From positions 9,713,001-9,777,000 of the forward strand of contig JBBDHG010000024.1 of assembly GCA_037951165.1 (NCBI GenBank): a stretch of DNA of 64,000 bases, given 5' to 3'. The notes beneath the pieces are model-generated. The model had not been told where the DNA came from and ran no database searches. It saw only the letters and a program-made list of their open reading frames with translations. The position numbers were made by a program, and so were the translations under genes. Of the stretch, positions 35,518 through 47,119 are shown in pieces. Origin of the DNA: Lophius americanus (lineage: Eukaryota; Chordata; Actinopteri; Lophiiformes; Lophiidae). Position 1 is the stretch's first letter; each line of letters starts with the position of its first letter.

Positions 35518-35563
35518 ATGTTGCACATCCTCGCGCTTCAGCTGGTCGTGTTGCTGTTTGGAG
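35518..35563 (+). CDS. ntng2: ntng2 (netrin-G2-like), first coding exon only
   Basis: The exon starts in good context (ACCATGT), encodes MLHILALQLVVLLFG and ends G|GTAAGA in phase 1. The product is a hydrophobic signal peptide that closely resembles the start I recall for mammalian netrin-G2 (MLHLLALFLHC...). The carried G fits the following Asp of that family (G|AY). Netrin-G2 is a GPI-anchored laminin-N/EGF protein that binds NGL-2 (LRRC4) at synapses. The next exon, which would hold the laminin N-terminal domain, was not found downstream, so intron 1 exceeds 28 kb. Fifteen residues cannot prove identity; another secreted or membrane protein is possible. Confidence 0.6.
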
Positions 35564-35567
35564 GTAA

Positions 35568-36940
35568 GAAGGCATATTTGATTTTTTTTTCATAAGTATT
35601 CAGCGACCCGAGCTGAAGTTGAACAAGGAGCTGCTGACATCCTAGAGTACAGGAGGGCTGCACGGCTCTGCAGGTGGACGACACCTGAGGGTGAGAGGGA
35701 GGCACCCTACCTGTGAGAAAATATGTGATATTTAAAATCAAAATTCTGCACGATTCTTCTCTGCAACAGCAGAATCTTATCTGTTCAGGCACAATTGTTG
35801 CACCTGTTGATAAGAAACCTCTCTGACCTGAAATAACTTAATAATTTTTTTTTATATATTTCAGTATTCCTGGGATTCTATCAGAAGCTTTGGAGCTTTA
35901 TTACTTCTTGTCAGGTTATTACACCAAACAAATCAATCATAATTATTTAATGAGAAAAGTGAACAGACCTGCAGGGGTGAGAGAGCTTCAGAATATTGAA
36001 TAATATAAAAAAAGAAGTTTATATGGTGATATTTCTCATATTAGAATCTGCCAAATTACATTATTTTTTGCCTGATGACTCATATCAGTCCTTTTGGAAA
36101 GAATGAATGACTCTACGCTGTTTTTGCTGCTCTTTGAAGTTATTTGAAGTGAACTCAGTCTCACATGACATGTACTGAATAATTAAAAAGCTCTGGTAAC
36201 AATACATTAAAGCAAATAGCAGCAATCAAATATAGATTACAGCCATTATAAATAAATAGATGGCATCTCAAGTAAGTTTTCTGAAGGTTTAGACTCCATT
36301 CCTCTCCGTCTTATTTTAGTGCAAAGAATACCTTTTAAAAAATCAAATTACATTAAAATGCCGAACCGTTCCGTCTGCATGCATGGATGCCAGAAACAAA
36401 ACACATTAATGTTTCTTGTGAGAGTGGCGGATACAGAAAGAGAGCGGCGAGCCTTTGAAGTCAGTAAAAATAGTATATTTCTGTTCTAACACTAAAAAAG
36501 ACCCTCTGTGGTGGATTTATCTTCGGAGGTGAAGGACTGTGTGGGCTTCATGTTGTTTTCATGTTAAGTTGCGGTATCTCAACCAAAGTCAAACTTGGTT
36601 GAGATACGATGGAACTGATGATGTCATATTTGCTTTTAAGATAAAACCCTGCTTTGATGGTAGGATGCTCATCTGTCAGCATCGCTCTCTGACGCTCTAT
36701 AGACGTTATCTGTCTAAATGTTGACAGTCCTGGTTCTGACCGGACAAAGTCATGTTTCATGTGGCATGGTTAGACATCTCCGGTGAAAACTAAAGTTAAC
36801 ATTTAAAGGTTAGACGTGAGGATGAAGGGTAGAATTGTCTATTTCAACCTGTTAGGAAGGCTGCTGAGACTGATGAATGATGAAGCTGATTAACCTTCAG
36901 AGACTGGGCTTTAATGAGGATGTGCTCATAACAGCGGTAT
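35568..36940 (+). other. Start of presumptive ntng2 intron 1
   Basis: AT-rich, with no named repeat. A 13-bp perfect inverted repeat lies at 36574-36607. No exon was recognised. Confidence 0.4.
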
Positions 36941-36944
36941 GAAA

Positions 36945-37725
36945 AAATCTAGGCCATTGCCGTCATCCCCGACGGCAAGGGTAGAATCTCTGAAAAGCCC
37001 CCAATCCACTGCATTGTACAAGCAGACCCTCTGATCGAAATTCCTAAATTGAAATGTGACTCATTGATAATCTAAAACAGTCCACATTGGCTCAACTTGG
37101 CTAAGTCAGACACAGGCTTTAAGATCAGATTCCAGAGTGGCTCAATAACGAGGATAAATACAGTTAACTGTTCGTTTCGGAGATCAGAAATAAAACAAAG
37201 ACAGATTTGCTTGTGACAACTCATATGAGAATAATTCCGACATAATCGGACTCATGTTTGGGAAGCATCCATCACAAAACTAAGTTTTGTCCAAAGTGAG
37301 TGAAATATTAATAATTATAGTCAAATATGACAAATACAAGTTAGATCTCCTCAAAGGGGTTCAAAAGATTCATTTGGACTTAATATGACCAATAGTTTAG
37401 TAGTTATTTCTGAGAAACTGTTTATTGTGAACAAAAAGCTCCATCTGGTTAGATAAATGTGAACTATTAGAGTAAAATATATGATATATGATATCTCCTC
37501 ATGACCATTGATATGCGCCAAATTTGGACAGAATCGGACCAACAGTTGAGAAATTATGGTCTGAAAACTCTGATTTCAGATACAAATGTCCCCCTAGTGG
37601 CAGAAACCTGCAACTGACCTTTCCGTAAAATTTGAAAATGATCCATGAAATAGTTTTTGAGTTATCGCATCAACACCTAGGACCTGCGGCGGAAGCGGCA
37701 ACGATGGCATTTCAATAACATCCTC
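36945..37725 (+). repeat. Dispersed repeat family A, near full-length forward copy
   Basis: The most complete copy here. It has the outer edge 'gtcatccccgacggcaaggg', then 'gcattgtacaagcag', 'tgtgactcattgataat', 'agttagatctcctcaaag', 'gtccccctagtggcagaaac', 'tgatccatgaaatagttttt' and 'acctgcggcggaagcgg'. It is about 780 bp long with no open frame above noise, consistent with a non-autonomous element. Confidence 0.85.
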
Positions 37726-38099
37726 TTTTTTAGAGATATAACTAGAGGTACGGAGAGTCGTATTTAAAAAGACGGATAACGATGACGGTGTGTCACTGGG
37801 TTATAGGATAGATGAGAACAGCTGATATCTCCTTTTCCAGCCTCAGACAGTGACAGCAGGAATGAGATTGTCCATCAGCTGTGAGTGACAGGATGGTTTG
37901 GTGAACAAGATATGATCACATGTGTTTAGTGAAGGGATTAAAGATTGGTCAGAAAACTACATGTACTTTATTTCCATCACAAAGATGATACACCACCGTG
38001 TCATGAAGCGCTAACTGCTGAGGTGAGATCCCGGAGGATGGTGAACTACTATGCTGTGTAATAGTATCAAAGTCTGTTTTTTTTTTTTTTTTGTGTATC

Positions 38100-38695
38100 T
38101 CATATTAACGTGTGTCTATGGGTAGAGAGTTTTTATCTCCACCAGTTTTTGGGACTTCATTTCTCAACCGTTGTTCCGATCTCGTCATAAATTTGGTGCT
38201 TATGAATCTACTGAATCTTTTACTCAAATACTTCATATTTGACTCACTATGTTTTTTTTTTGTTTGTTTCTTTTTTTTAAACGAAAACTCTGTTTTCCAG
38301 ACATACATCCAACACTATTTCATGGACCATTTTCCAACTTAATATCCACGTAGACGTTAGAGTAAGTACTGGATTGATTTTTGGATAGGTTGTTTGTAAA
38401 TTTCTAAAACTAGTGGGAGTTTTATCCACCAAAGTTTTTGGGCCATAATTTCTCAACCATTGATCTGATTTAGTCCAGATTTGGTGCGTATGAATTGACT
38501 GAAAAAGATTTGTCATGTTTGTATCATGTTTACATATTTTTTCATCTAATAGTTCATATTTTTGCTCACTTTTCTACTTAAAATACATAAATTCACATTT
38601 AATCTGAAGAATTCAGTCAGGGTATTGCTTGTACAACGCAGGGGATTGGGGAGTTTTGGGGGATATACCCTTTGCTGTTGGGGACGTCGGCATAA
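38100..38695 (-). repeat. Dispersed repeat family A, reverse copy with internal duplication
   Basis: Two successive reverse modules are present: 'atctccaccagtttttggg' to 'aatttggtgcttatgaat' and 'tatccaccaaagtttttggg' to 'gatttggtgcgtatgaat'. The outer edge 'cttgtacaacgcaggggatt' follows. The duplicated module matches the one repeated at 12.2-12.5 kb. Confidence 0.85.
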
Positions 38696-38714
38696 GCTTA
38701 GTTTTATTCACGAT

Positions 38715-39330
38715 TTGACTCTTCTTTTAATCATTGTCTCGCCGAATGACCCAGTTGGGCTTGAGCTTCATCCCACAGACTGATAACCTGAAATTCCACA
38801 GATTTATGAGGTAGAGAGCAGAATCGATGTTTTCCTCCATTTCTGCAAGTCATCTCGGTGCTAAAGCAGCAGAGCTCGCCCACAACATCTCTCTTCCACC
38901 TCCATGCTTGACCGTAGAATGTTCTTTTTGAGGAATGCTGTGTTTGTTTTATATCAGATGTCATCAGTCCGCAGAATTCTGTCCTTAAAGCTCCGAGGGT
39001 CATCGTGGCGCGTTGTGAGACGTTGAGCCAAACCTTAATGTTCTTCTGGGTTAGCTGTGGTTTTCTCCTCAGCCCCATCATGCCTTTTTGGCCAAGTATC
39101 TTTTACAATTGTGCTTTTAACTTTCATTTAAAAACTGTGACGCATTAAGTATGAGATCCCCCCCCCCCCCCCACACACACACACGCACAGAAACACAAAA
39201 AAAAGATTCCAGGAGGGGGTCCACAATTTTTCACAGAACCGCATCTGTGGTCCAGTGGGAATGATAATAATGTAGGTTTTCTCTGTACATGACATTGCAT
39301 CAGTCATTGGGTGCCACAAGGAGGAGAGCG
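38715..39330 (-). pseudogene. Tc1-like transposase remnant
   Basis: The minus strand from 39081 reads GLRRKPQLTQKNIKVWLNVSQR. Later, across frameshifts, it contains the tail words 'atttcaggttatcagtctgt', 'gatgaagctcaagcccaact' and 'cgagacaatga', which in intact Tc1 copies encode the segment holding the second and third catalytic acids. Several frameshifts inactivate it. A C14/CA run lies at 39159-39190 at the outer side. It belongs to a related but different copy from the one at 8.5 kb. Confidence 0.75.
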
Positions 39331-40189
39331 GTGTTTACTCCGGCTGCCCTGCAGACAGGCTGTCTGAGGGCAGCCGGTGGTCCGCCTAATGAATTCCTGC
39401 CGTCTTGTGGGGAAACACTTTAAAATTCCACTCAGAAAATGTATCCTGTCTTCTATTGTGAAGAGATATTTTATATTTAAGTTATGGAAAAGATTAGTCC
39501 AGGTTTGCAGGAGTCCTCTTCAGAGAAGAAAAACATTTTTCTCATATACAGTATATACTAGCCTCACCTGTTTTTATTTTTATTTTTCCAAACTGTTAGA
39601 CCGACAAGCATCGTCCGATTGTGATCAAATAAGAGTTATAATAAAAACACGTTCACAGATTCCCTGCAGGACTGAAGGTCAAGCGTTTTCAGGAAGTCGA
39701 GGCTAAACACTCAAACTGCATCTCACAGACGCACCTTGATGCCGATTCTTCCTCGCCGCTCTCTGGTTTGACAGCGTGTCTGTTTTGAGTTCTGACACAC
39801 GGACTTGGAGTGTTCTGTAATGATGCTCGCAGTATGCCAAGGCCGTCTCAGTAACGGTGTGATCCTAATTGAGTGTTGTGTGTCATAAAGCTGCAGGACA
39901 CAGCTTCTCACTGTGAACAGTGATGAAACCGATAACACACTCCGGGAAATGAGAGGATCAGAACCATAGTGGGAAAAAACGCTGTTGCAGCATAAAGAAG
40001 ACATAATTAGGGGATTCTTATGTATTATCAGGGTTGAGACCTGAAATCTGCCGAATGGTGGCACTAAAGATGAGAGAATTAGTGTCTATTATAATAGAGA
40101 AAATCCTACTCTATCAATAGGATTTCCTTTGGCAGGTTAAAGTAGAAGTCTATGAAATACATAATTTCATGTGGCACATGTTTTTCAAT

Positions 40190-40400
40190 GACACATCTTC
40201 TGGAATCTTTGCGGCAGCAACAGTTTGACCAAATCTCTCCAACGGCCCCTTTAACCCGTGGTGTCCCCCAGGGCTCCATCCTCGACCCCTTACTCTTTAG
40301 CGTATACATGCTGCGACTGGGTCAAATTATGAACACATGTGCCGTCACATTTTTCAAGGGGATATAGAGACTGAAAATGTGCCCAACCAAACAGCTGAGA
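40190..40400 (+). pseudogene. LINE reverse-transcriptase fragment (L2/Rex1-like)
   Basis: It encodes PLTRGVPQGSILDPLLFSVYMLRLGQI. GVPQGSILxPLLF is a hallmark motif of non-LTR reverse transcriptases just before the catalytic YADD block, which is absent here. Only about 70 residues remain. It could come from the same family as the fragment at 21.3 kb. Confidence 0.85.
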
Positions 40401-40558
40401 AGGACATTAAAGTGTTACAGGAAGGTTTGTTCCAGCGTTAGACCTCGTTGGGATTCCTGAGAGGAGTATCCACTCTTCTCTCCCGTCTTCTTATCCTTGA
40501 GCTTAACAAGATGCAAAAGGGGATTAAGGAAGGCTAGCCCGTCTACGGCTGAGTCCTC

Positions 40559-40762
40559 AGCACACACACGCACACACACACGCACACACACACTGTCTCT
40601 GCCATGCGTCTGTCCTCCTGCCTCCGTATATCCCCAGTGGCCTGTCCAATCTTTTTTCTTTTTTTTTTTTTTTTTGGAATACAAGCATTTTATTAACCCT
40701 GCACAGAGTCTCTCTCTCTCTCTCTTTCTCTTTCTCTCTCTCTCTTTCTTTCTCTCTCTCCG
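40559..40762. repeat. CA, poly-T and CT microsatellite cluster
   Basis: CA units (40559-40591), a T run (about 40651-40675) and a CT tract (40709-40760) create long spurious open frames on both strands at 40415-40961. A 12-bp inverted repeat with a TCTAGA core follows at 40935-40966. Confidence 0.9.
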
Positions 40763-41184
40763 TGGAGCGTTTTTATCTGTAATTGTTTTCAGAGAGAGAT
40801 CCACTGCTGTGGTCCTGATGCTGTGGCACACATCCAGCTCCTCTTCGTTTTGCCCCTGGCAGTCCTTTAAGCCTCGGGATTCATGTCCTCGAGCAAGCAA
40901 GCAGCAGGAAATAAGAGAGATAGGGGTCCTGTGTCTTTTTCTAGACACAGGGCTTGTCTAGAAAAAGGGAGTTTTAACGGAACATCGGACTCAATCAATG
41001 GAACCAGGAGCCCCTGACGTGTTTCTTACCGTGACCCGGTTTAATATTGACTGTATTCCTGCAGATTGGCTAACGAGGGCGGGGTGTTAATCATTACCTG
41101 AATATAGTTAGGTGTTTGGATGTACTACACAAACATTCTTCATTCACATATTTCCTTCTCATGACGATCTCCCTGTAGATGCCA

Positions 41185-41995
41185 TCATCCATGAAGTATT
41201 CTATTAGTATACTTGTTTTGAACTAAATACAAGAGAGTGTACTTGCAGTGTACATTTTATGAGATAGACCTAACAACTGTATACTTATGTTTATTTGGCT
41301 TTTTGAGGCCAGCTCCTGACGTAACATGCCGTGGGTCCTTGAGCAAGACCTTGAAACATCGGCTCCCCTGCTCCCTCATGGATGGGTCAAATGTAGAGAT
41401 GAATTCCACGACGTTGTACTGTATGTATTTATTTCGTAACGTGATAAATAAAGGAAAGATTAGTATTATTATTATTATTGTTAATATTATTGGTATACTG
41501 ACAAGTATAAGGAAAAGACTATCTGACTATAATAGTACTTAACTTAGTATGTATATAAAAAACACTTGTAGTTGTATACGTAGTGGCACACTACAAGACA
41601 AACTACAAGAAAAATGAAACAAGATATACTTCAAAGTGAACTGAGAAGTTTGTAAATACTGCCTATATGGTTCATGTACTCACATGAACCGCTTCAAGGA
41701 GATCCAAATTGTATTTGTCATATTTTACTGTAATTGGTCGTATTTCAATCTCTAGTGGGGATTTTTGTTTGAGTGCAAAAATGTTTTGACCATTACTTTT
41801 TAGTATACTTGTAATTATAGTGTTATTACTGACTTCAAGGCTTTTTCTAGTCTAAAAGCAGGTCAATTTATTTTCAAGAAGTATTACAATAGTACACTTT
41901 AAAGTATACTGTCAATGCATGAATATTGGAAATTATACTTGAACTTTTCTTTAGTATACTTAAATATTTACTTGGTATTTTTTCTACATTGATGC
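41185..41995 (+). mobile_element. Non-autonomous element C rich in 'gtatactt', copy 1
   Basis: 'ctattagtatacttgtttt', 'gtgtacattttatgagat', 'agtattacaatagtacactt' and 'tagtatacttaaatattta' occur in the same order as in 44515-45475. Many GTATACTT subterminal words on both strands suggest a DNA transposon family. The middle is interrupted by a SINE-like tail. Confidence 0.6.
41300..41480 (+). mobile_element. SINE 3' body nested in element C
   Basis: 'gtgggtccttgagcaagacc', 'tgggtcaaatgtagagatga', 'ttgtactgtatgtatttat' and a 'gataaataaagg' end with ATT units match the body and tail of common fish tRNA-SINEs. The tRNA-like head is not evident. Confidence 0.65.
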
Positions 41996-42369
41996 AAAAG
42001 TGGAGTACAGGCTGTGGTAATGTAGAGGAACTGGAGTCACACTCTTGCCCAGAGGAGATGTCAGTATAAAAATCTGACACGGATAAATTTAACGCTGATT
42101 ATTCTTGGCAGCACCAGTATGATCGTGATGCCATCCTGTGATCAACCGACACACTGTTTTATGACTTTGACAATGCGGTTCTGTTCTATCAGTGTTTATC
42201 AGACAGCTTGAAACTTCTATCCTCCCAAGCCAAGGAAAGTTATAATACTAAATCGCCTGAAACAAGTCATTTCACGTAGTTCGTGTGTGTGGGAGCGTCT
42301 GGTTGCTCAGATCAGGACTAGCGTCTGTGTTAAATACATTAGATAATGACCTGCAAAGTCTCATCGCCG

Positions 42370-43400
42370 CTTTGTTGGTCTTCGGTTATGGCGCTTATTT
42401 ACAGATCAGAGAGCGCTAAAGAAGAGAAAAATCTCTGGCTTGGTGGTATTTCTGTCGAGGCTATCTTCCAGCTGTGCCGTGAGCACCCTGTGGTGCACTT
42501 CTGAGGCTTGTGGCGTACGCCTCTGATAAAAAGAAGACGTATTATTTCTTCCTTTTGAATTCTGTGTGGCCCGGTTCAGGGTTTTTTTTTTTTTTCTCTC
42601 CATACTTTCTCTTCACAGGAAGAGAAAGGTAAAGAAAATCAGAGAAAAAAAGAAGCTTGAACTTTTTCTTGCCTGTAATCAACGGCCGTCACAAATGTTT
42701 CACGCCTCAGGTGTCTGAATCAAACCGCGCACCTTCTCCTGAATGTCCGCGTTGATGAAATGGACGGAGGAGGCGGTCGCTCTTGTGCCGCTCTTTTTTT
42801 TTTGTTGTACTTCATGTGTAGTTTGGAGGCTGTATCTTTCCAGTCAGCGACTCATAAGAGCGTTTTTACTCCAATAAACTCAAATATTCCGAGTTTAATA
42901 TCCTACAAAGGCGCATCTGCCCCGTTTTAATTACCTTTTTATAACCGCTGTGATCCCACATCCAATTTAATCAACTTTCATGATTAGGGAAGGTTGATGG
43001 AGGAAATGATTGTAAAAGGGTGTGTGAACACCCGAGGAGGCGGGTGTGTATAAAAACGGACAAACATGCTGATGAAGCATTTCTCCCGGTAGTGTCTGGA
43101 CACAGAACAGCCTCCTCATAAATCTACAGACCGCCGGTGTGTGCGGTCCACACAAGGAGGAACACGCCGGCAACAACTCAAAGTCAGGCGCGCGTGAAGC
43201 TGCGTCGCGGCCTCGGTTTTGATTTGCAAGGTATCAGATTTAGAGCTCAAAACTGTAAGGATATATCTCCAGAAAGAATATATATACTTCTTCCAACAGG
43301 TTGAGAATTTACTTGCGGTGGCGGGCGGAGCAGCACAGCCTGTGACGGATGAGTTCACTGATAAACTGGTCGGACTAAAGTTTATCACTTAATCCTTTTA
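42370..43400. other. Transposon-poor intronic block with CpG-rich end
   Basis: A complex stretch (42380-42580) and a GC/CpG-rich stretch (43050-43340) are separated by T runs. The CpG-rich part might be an alternative first exon or enhancer of the surrounding gene: a candidate donor 'gcaag|gtatca' occurs at about 43228. Neither is proven. Confidence 0.25.
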
Positions 43401-43764
43401 TTGCGGATGAATAAACATCTTCCATCTTAGGTCCGCAGAAATAACTATTTCCAAATTAAAATAAATTACCATTCGCCAGGGAATAATCACTCTAAATATC
43501 TTAAATAAATAAAAACAAATCAACAGCTTATACTCATCAGAGTACATTTCCATGTGTGAATGAACAAACAGTCAAAATAAACATCTTACTCCCACGCTCA
43601 CTCGGCTTCATATTTCATAAATAAATGACAGTTAATAAATTACTATTAGAGTCTCTGTGTTAAGACGCGAGGTTCAGAAAATAATTGAAGCAGTGGATTC
43701 ATCCGTTCTCCAAAGCCCCCCCCCCCCAGAAGAAATGCAGAAGATAAATTCAGCATTTCTATGG

Positions 43765-44030
43765 CGGGCCTGTTCTTTAAGCACCGTTAGTGTAGCTGCT
43801 GCCTGCTAGCCTTCAGTGTGTGCAGCAAAGGATTCCTGCTGACGCCAATCCCTATGATATCTGAGAGCTGTTAGCATTTACTCTGTAACCTATGTTTTAG
43901 GTCTATGGCATACGCACATACTGAGGCTTCCTGTTGCTGAGCAGAGTATTTTAAGAGGTGGTATTAACGTAAAGCTGGTCAACATTGTGTATGTGTTCTG
44001 ACTTGATAAAAATCAGAACAGTAGTTCGTA
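43765..44030 (+). repeat. Unnamed dispersed repeat B, copy 2
   Basis: Colinear with 29205-29520, including 'agtattttaaga', 'catacgcacata' and 'cattgtgtatgtgttctgac'. Presence of the same ordered words 14.5 kb apart supports a mobile origin. No family name can be given. Confidence 0.55.
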
Positions 44031-44514
44031 GTAGTTTCTCTTTTCTTTTAGAGCAGCATCTCGTTAACAAACACCTGATGTAGTAAATGAAGGAAATAGT
44101 TTATTTGTACATGCTTGTTTATTTTTGATTATGGTTGCGACGTCAATGCTAATTCCGTAAAGCATGTGTATGGCAGTTCCCATTATAAGTTGTCATTAAG
44201 CTAACAGACCAAGCGCTGATTATTTTCCACATTGTTGTGAGGCAATAAACATTCAGACCGCACCTGAAAGCCTTCGTCTCTCATTTGAAGATTAGTTTAT
44301 CTGCCAAATGAAATGGAATGAAAGCACAAATCAAACTTTAGCCTCCGGCTCTACCCATTGGTCCGCGGGTCTGTGTTATGTAGCTGGGCAGGTAGGTAGG
44401 CCCAGGTAGAGCCTCTGTGCGGGAAACACTGATAGCCGTTCTTTGAGACAGGATTTCGGTTCAGCAGTTCATTGAGCTAAATGCTAACGTTCTCAAATCA
44501 GATGCCTTACCAGT

Positions 44515-45475
44515 GTGCTATTAGTATACTTCTTTTAAACAGGAAAAAAAAGAAGAGCATATACTAGCAGTTTACATTTTATGTACTTACCAGAGATATT
44601 CAGTATAGTATATTAAAGTAAAGTTGGATTCCAGAGGAACACATTCCTCTGGTGAAAAAGACTTAGAAACAAATACAAACTCTTTGTCAAGATATGGAAG
44701 CCATGTATAAATCACATGAACGCTCTGTCTGCAACGGATTGATCTGGATTCGATGTAGATCCACTACTGTTACTTCAACTCTTGTGGAAAGACAGCAATG
44801 TTAACTGTCTCATATTATTATTATTATTATTATTTTATTGGTGCTTTTATCTGCTTTTAGCTTGTAGCACTTTGAGATTTTATCCAAATGTAAAATGCCT
44901 TATAAATAAAATGTTTTATTATTATTCTTAAATTTTTTTAAATGTAATTATTTTATCTCTTATTTCTCCCCCTTCTTGAGATCACGTGGGGGATGTCTCG
45001 TCTAACTCCGAATGTCCCTTATTATTCATTTCTGTCGTAAGTGAACAATTAAAAATTAATATTATTTAATTAAAAAAAGTAAACTTGGCTTATTATTGGC
45101 AAGTCTACAGAAAAGACTAAGTATATATTTGGACACCACTTGGAATTAATATTTCAACTGATATATCCTTCATAAAAGTATATAATCATCTTATTGTGAA
45201 AGGTCACTCGGCTCATTATTTGGCTGGTTTTATTGACTATTTATCCAAAGGTGTGAGTATATTGTTATAAAACTTAAATGTAAACTAGCTGTGTACCCAA
45301 AGTTTTATGCTCTTCAAGTGTTATTAAAAATATAGTTTTTTTTAACTTGAAAATGAGCCAATTATGTCCCAATAAGTATTATAATAGTGCATTTGTACAA
45401 GTTTTACTTAGGAGATATGCTTGAACATTACTTAAGTATACTTAAGAAATGAACTTGGGCTTAACTTTTTTGGAA
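44515..45475 (+). mobile_element. Element C, copy 2, with nested retroelement tail
   Basis: The start 'gctattagtatacttctttt' and the end 'aagtatacttaagaaatg' match copy 1. An inserted piece (about 44690-44940) has an ATT run (44815-44835) and 'gcactttgagattttatcc'/'aatgccttataaataaaatg', a typical LINE-type tail. A 9-bp inverted repeat lies at 44631-44652. Confidence 0.55.
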
Positions 45476-45574
45476 GGGATTCCCTCAACAGCACCTCAAT
45501 AAAGACCCGTCCATAAACTGCTGGGGGGGGGAGGAATGTCTGTTTAAAATAATTGGTTAACATACTTAAAACTA

Positions 45575-46265
45575 GGCAAAGTGGTCGAGGGTATATCTCT
45601 GAAAAAACAATCTTCTGCGTTGTATAAGTAATCCCCTTTTGAACTCTTCAAACTTCATGTGACTCATTAATAATCACAAACAGTTCATATTGACTCAACC
45701 TAACTTTTCCCATGAAGTCAGCAGTTTGCTCTCAGATCAGATCCCGTAGTGATTCGATAATGCAGATAACGTATAATAATAAATTTTTTCTGAGCTCCGT
45801 AATAAGACAAGACAGATTTACAATTGTTTATTTGTTAAAAACAATAGATTAAAAAAGCCCACATAGTGATTGAAATACAAACCGTGACAGTAAACTACGA
45901 GAAAAAAACAAGTTAGATCACCTTGAGGCGGTAAAAAAGTTACATTTTGACTAAATCAGACGAAACCTTAGGTTATGTACGGAAAACAGTGATTAAAATG
46001 CTAGTGAGTAAGATAGGAACTATTACTTTAAATTGATACAAGATAGTTAGTTGAGTCCATATATACGCACCAAATTTGGACTAAATTGGACCAACTGTTG
46101 TGAGATTATGGCCTGAAAATTGTGATTTTTGGCGATAAAGCTCCCCCTAGTGGGTAAAATACATAACCGATGTTTCCTAAAATGAGTCCAGTTCTTCCTC
46201 GCACATTGGACTACGGGGTATTATATTTAAAAATGATCCATTAAATTGTTTAGTTATTAACAAAC
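45575..46265 (+). repeat. Dispersed repeat family A, forward copy
   Basis: It shows 'ttgtataagtaatcccc', 'tgtgactcattaataatc', 'aagtcagcagtttgctct', 'gataaagctccccctagtg' and 'tccagttcttcctcgcac' in order. Near full length and without coding capacity. Confidence 0.85.
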
Positions 46266-46331
46266 TCCTGTTTCTTTCCCTTCAAACAAAAGAAACAGAG
46301 TACGGCTATGGGCTCAAAGTTTTTTCTCTTA

Positions 46332-46398
46332 AAGAACTCTTACCAATTTGTTCTGAACTCTGCTGGTAAGAGTTCAGAACAAATTGGTAAGAGTTCTT
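46332..46398. other. Perfect inverted repeat: 30-bp arms, 7-bp loop
   Basis: The left arm (46332-46361) and right arm (46369-46398) are exact reverse complements around the loop GCTGGTA. It sits at the edge of a family A copy. The transcript would form a stable hairpin similar in size to a short pre-miRNA stem. Perfect identity suggests recent origin, such as a template-switch event, or an assembly artefact. Confidence 0.95.
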
Positions 46399-46489
46399 CA
46401 AACTTCTGAATGGAGTTTATTACTCCACATCTGCTTTTGCACTGATCCTCTAAATAGAAGGGAAAGTGTGAACCTTTTCCTTTTCACTT

Positions 46490-46965
46490 GAACTTAAATG
46501 AAAGGCAGGTAGTCGGTAGGATTCCAGGCACAGCGAAAAACTTCTGTGCCAATCTACGTAGAAGTATTTCACTCGACAGGAGAAAACGTGGACTTACTGG
46601 TGGCGTTTCATAAAAGCCCCGCAGCGGTTCTCTGCTGACACCATTGCCTCTTGAAGTGAGTACTTCCTGTGGTCACATGGGGGCAGGATCAAAAGCTTAA
46701 TATTTTACCGCATGACGTAATATTTCTGCAACAGAGAAAAGAGTAAAGACTTCGGGACGCAGTTCATTATTAATGCTTTCAGCTTTCAAACATATGCCTT
46801 AATACTTCCTCCCCTGGCCCGTGGGCTTTAAAACAAATGCAACTGCATCGTAACTCTGAAAAACTATTTCCGCCAATTTCATGACTTTATTTCTCCGAAG
46901 AAATTCTTTTTCTTGGATTCTCAAATTCCGATGATTCTCGTCTAACTCCAAAGGAGTCCGGCGCC
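46490..46965. promoter_or_regulatory. Candidate conserved non-coding element
   Basis: Transposon-free complex sequence with 'gcatgacgtaatatttctgc' (CRE-like TGACGTAA) and 'cattattaatgctttcagc'. It lies inside presumptive intron 1 of ntng2. Role inferred from texture. Confidence 0.3.
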
Positions 46966-47119
46966 AAGGGTGAAGGTGTTTGGAGTGATGTTGACGGTAC
47001 CTACGCTGGCGCTGTGCAGATGGGTATCTGCAACACTCAAACTGGTGTTGTTTTTGTTACCATCCCTTCATTTATCAGTTTTAGTTTGCGCATTCCTAGG
47101 GAACCAAGGAAGGATTCTC

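Noticed and set aside
40415..40961. Frames of 177 (minus) and 154 (plus) codons
   Set aside because: Both run through CA, poly-T and CT microsatellites and give low-complexity translations.
43050..43400. Second exon of ntng2 or an alternative first exon
   Set aside because: CpG-rich with a possible donor, but no frame encodes a laminin N-terminal start or a signal peptide. Kept only as an unassigned block.
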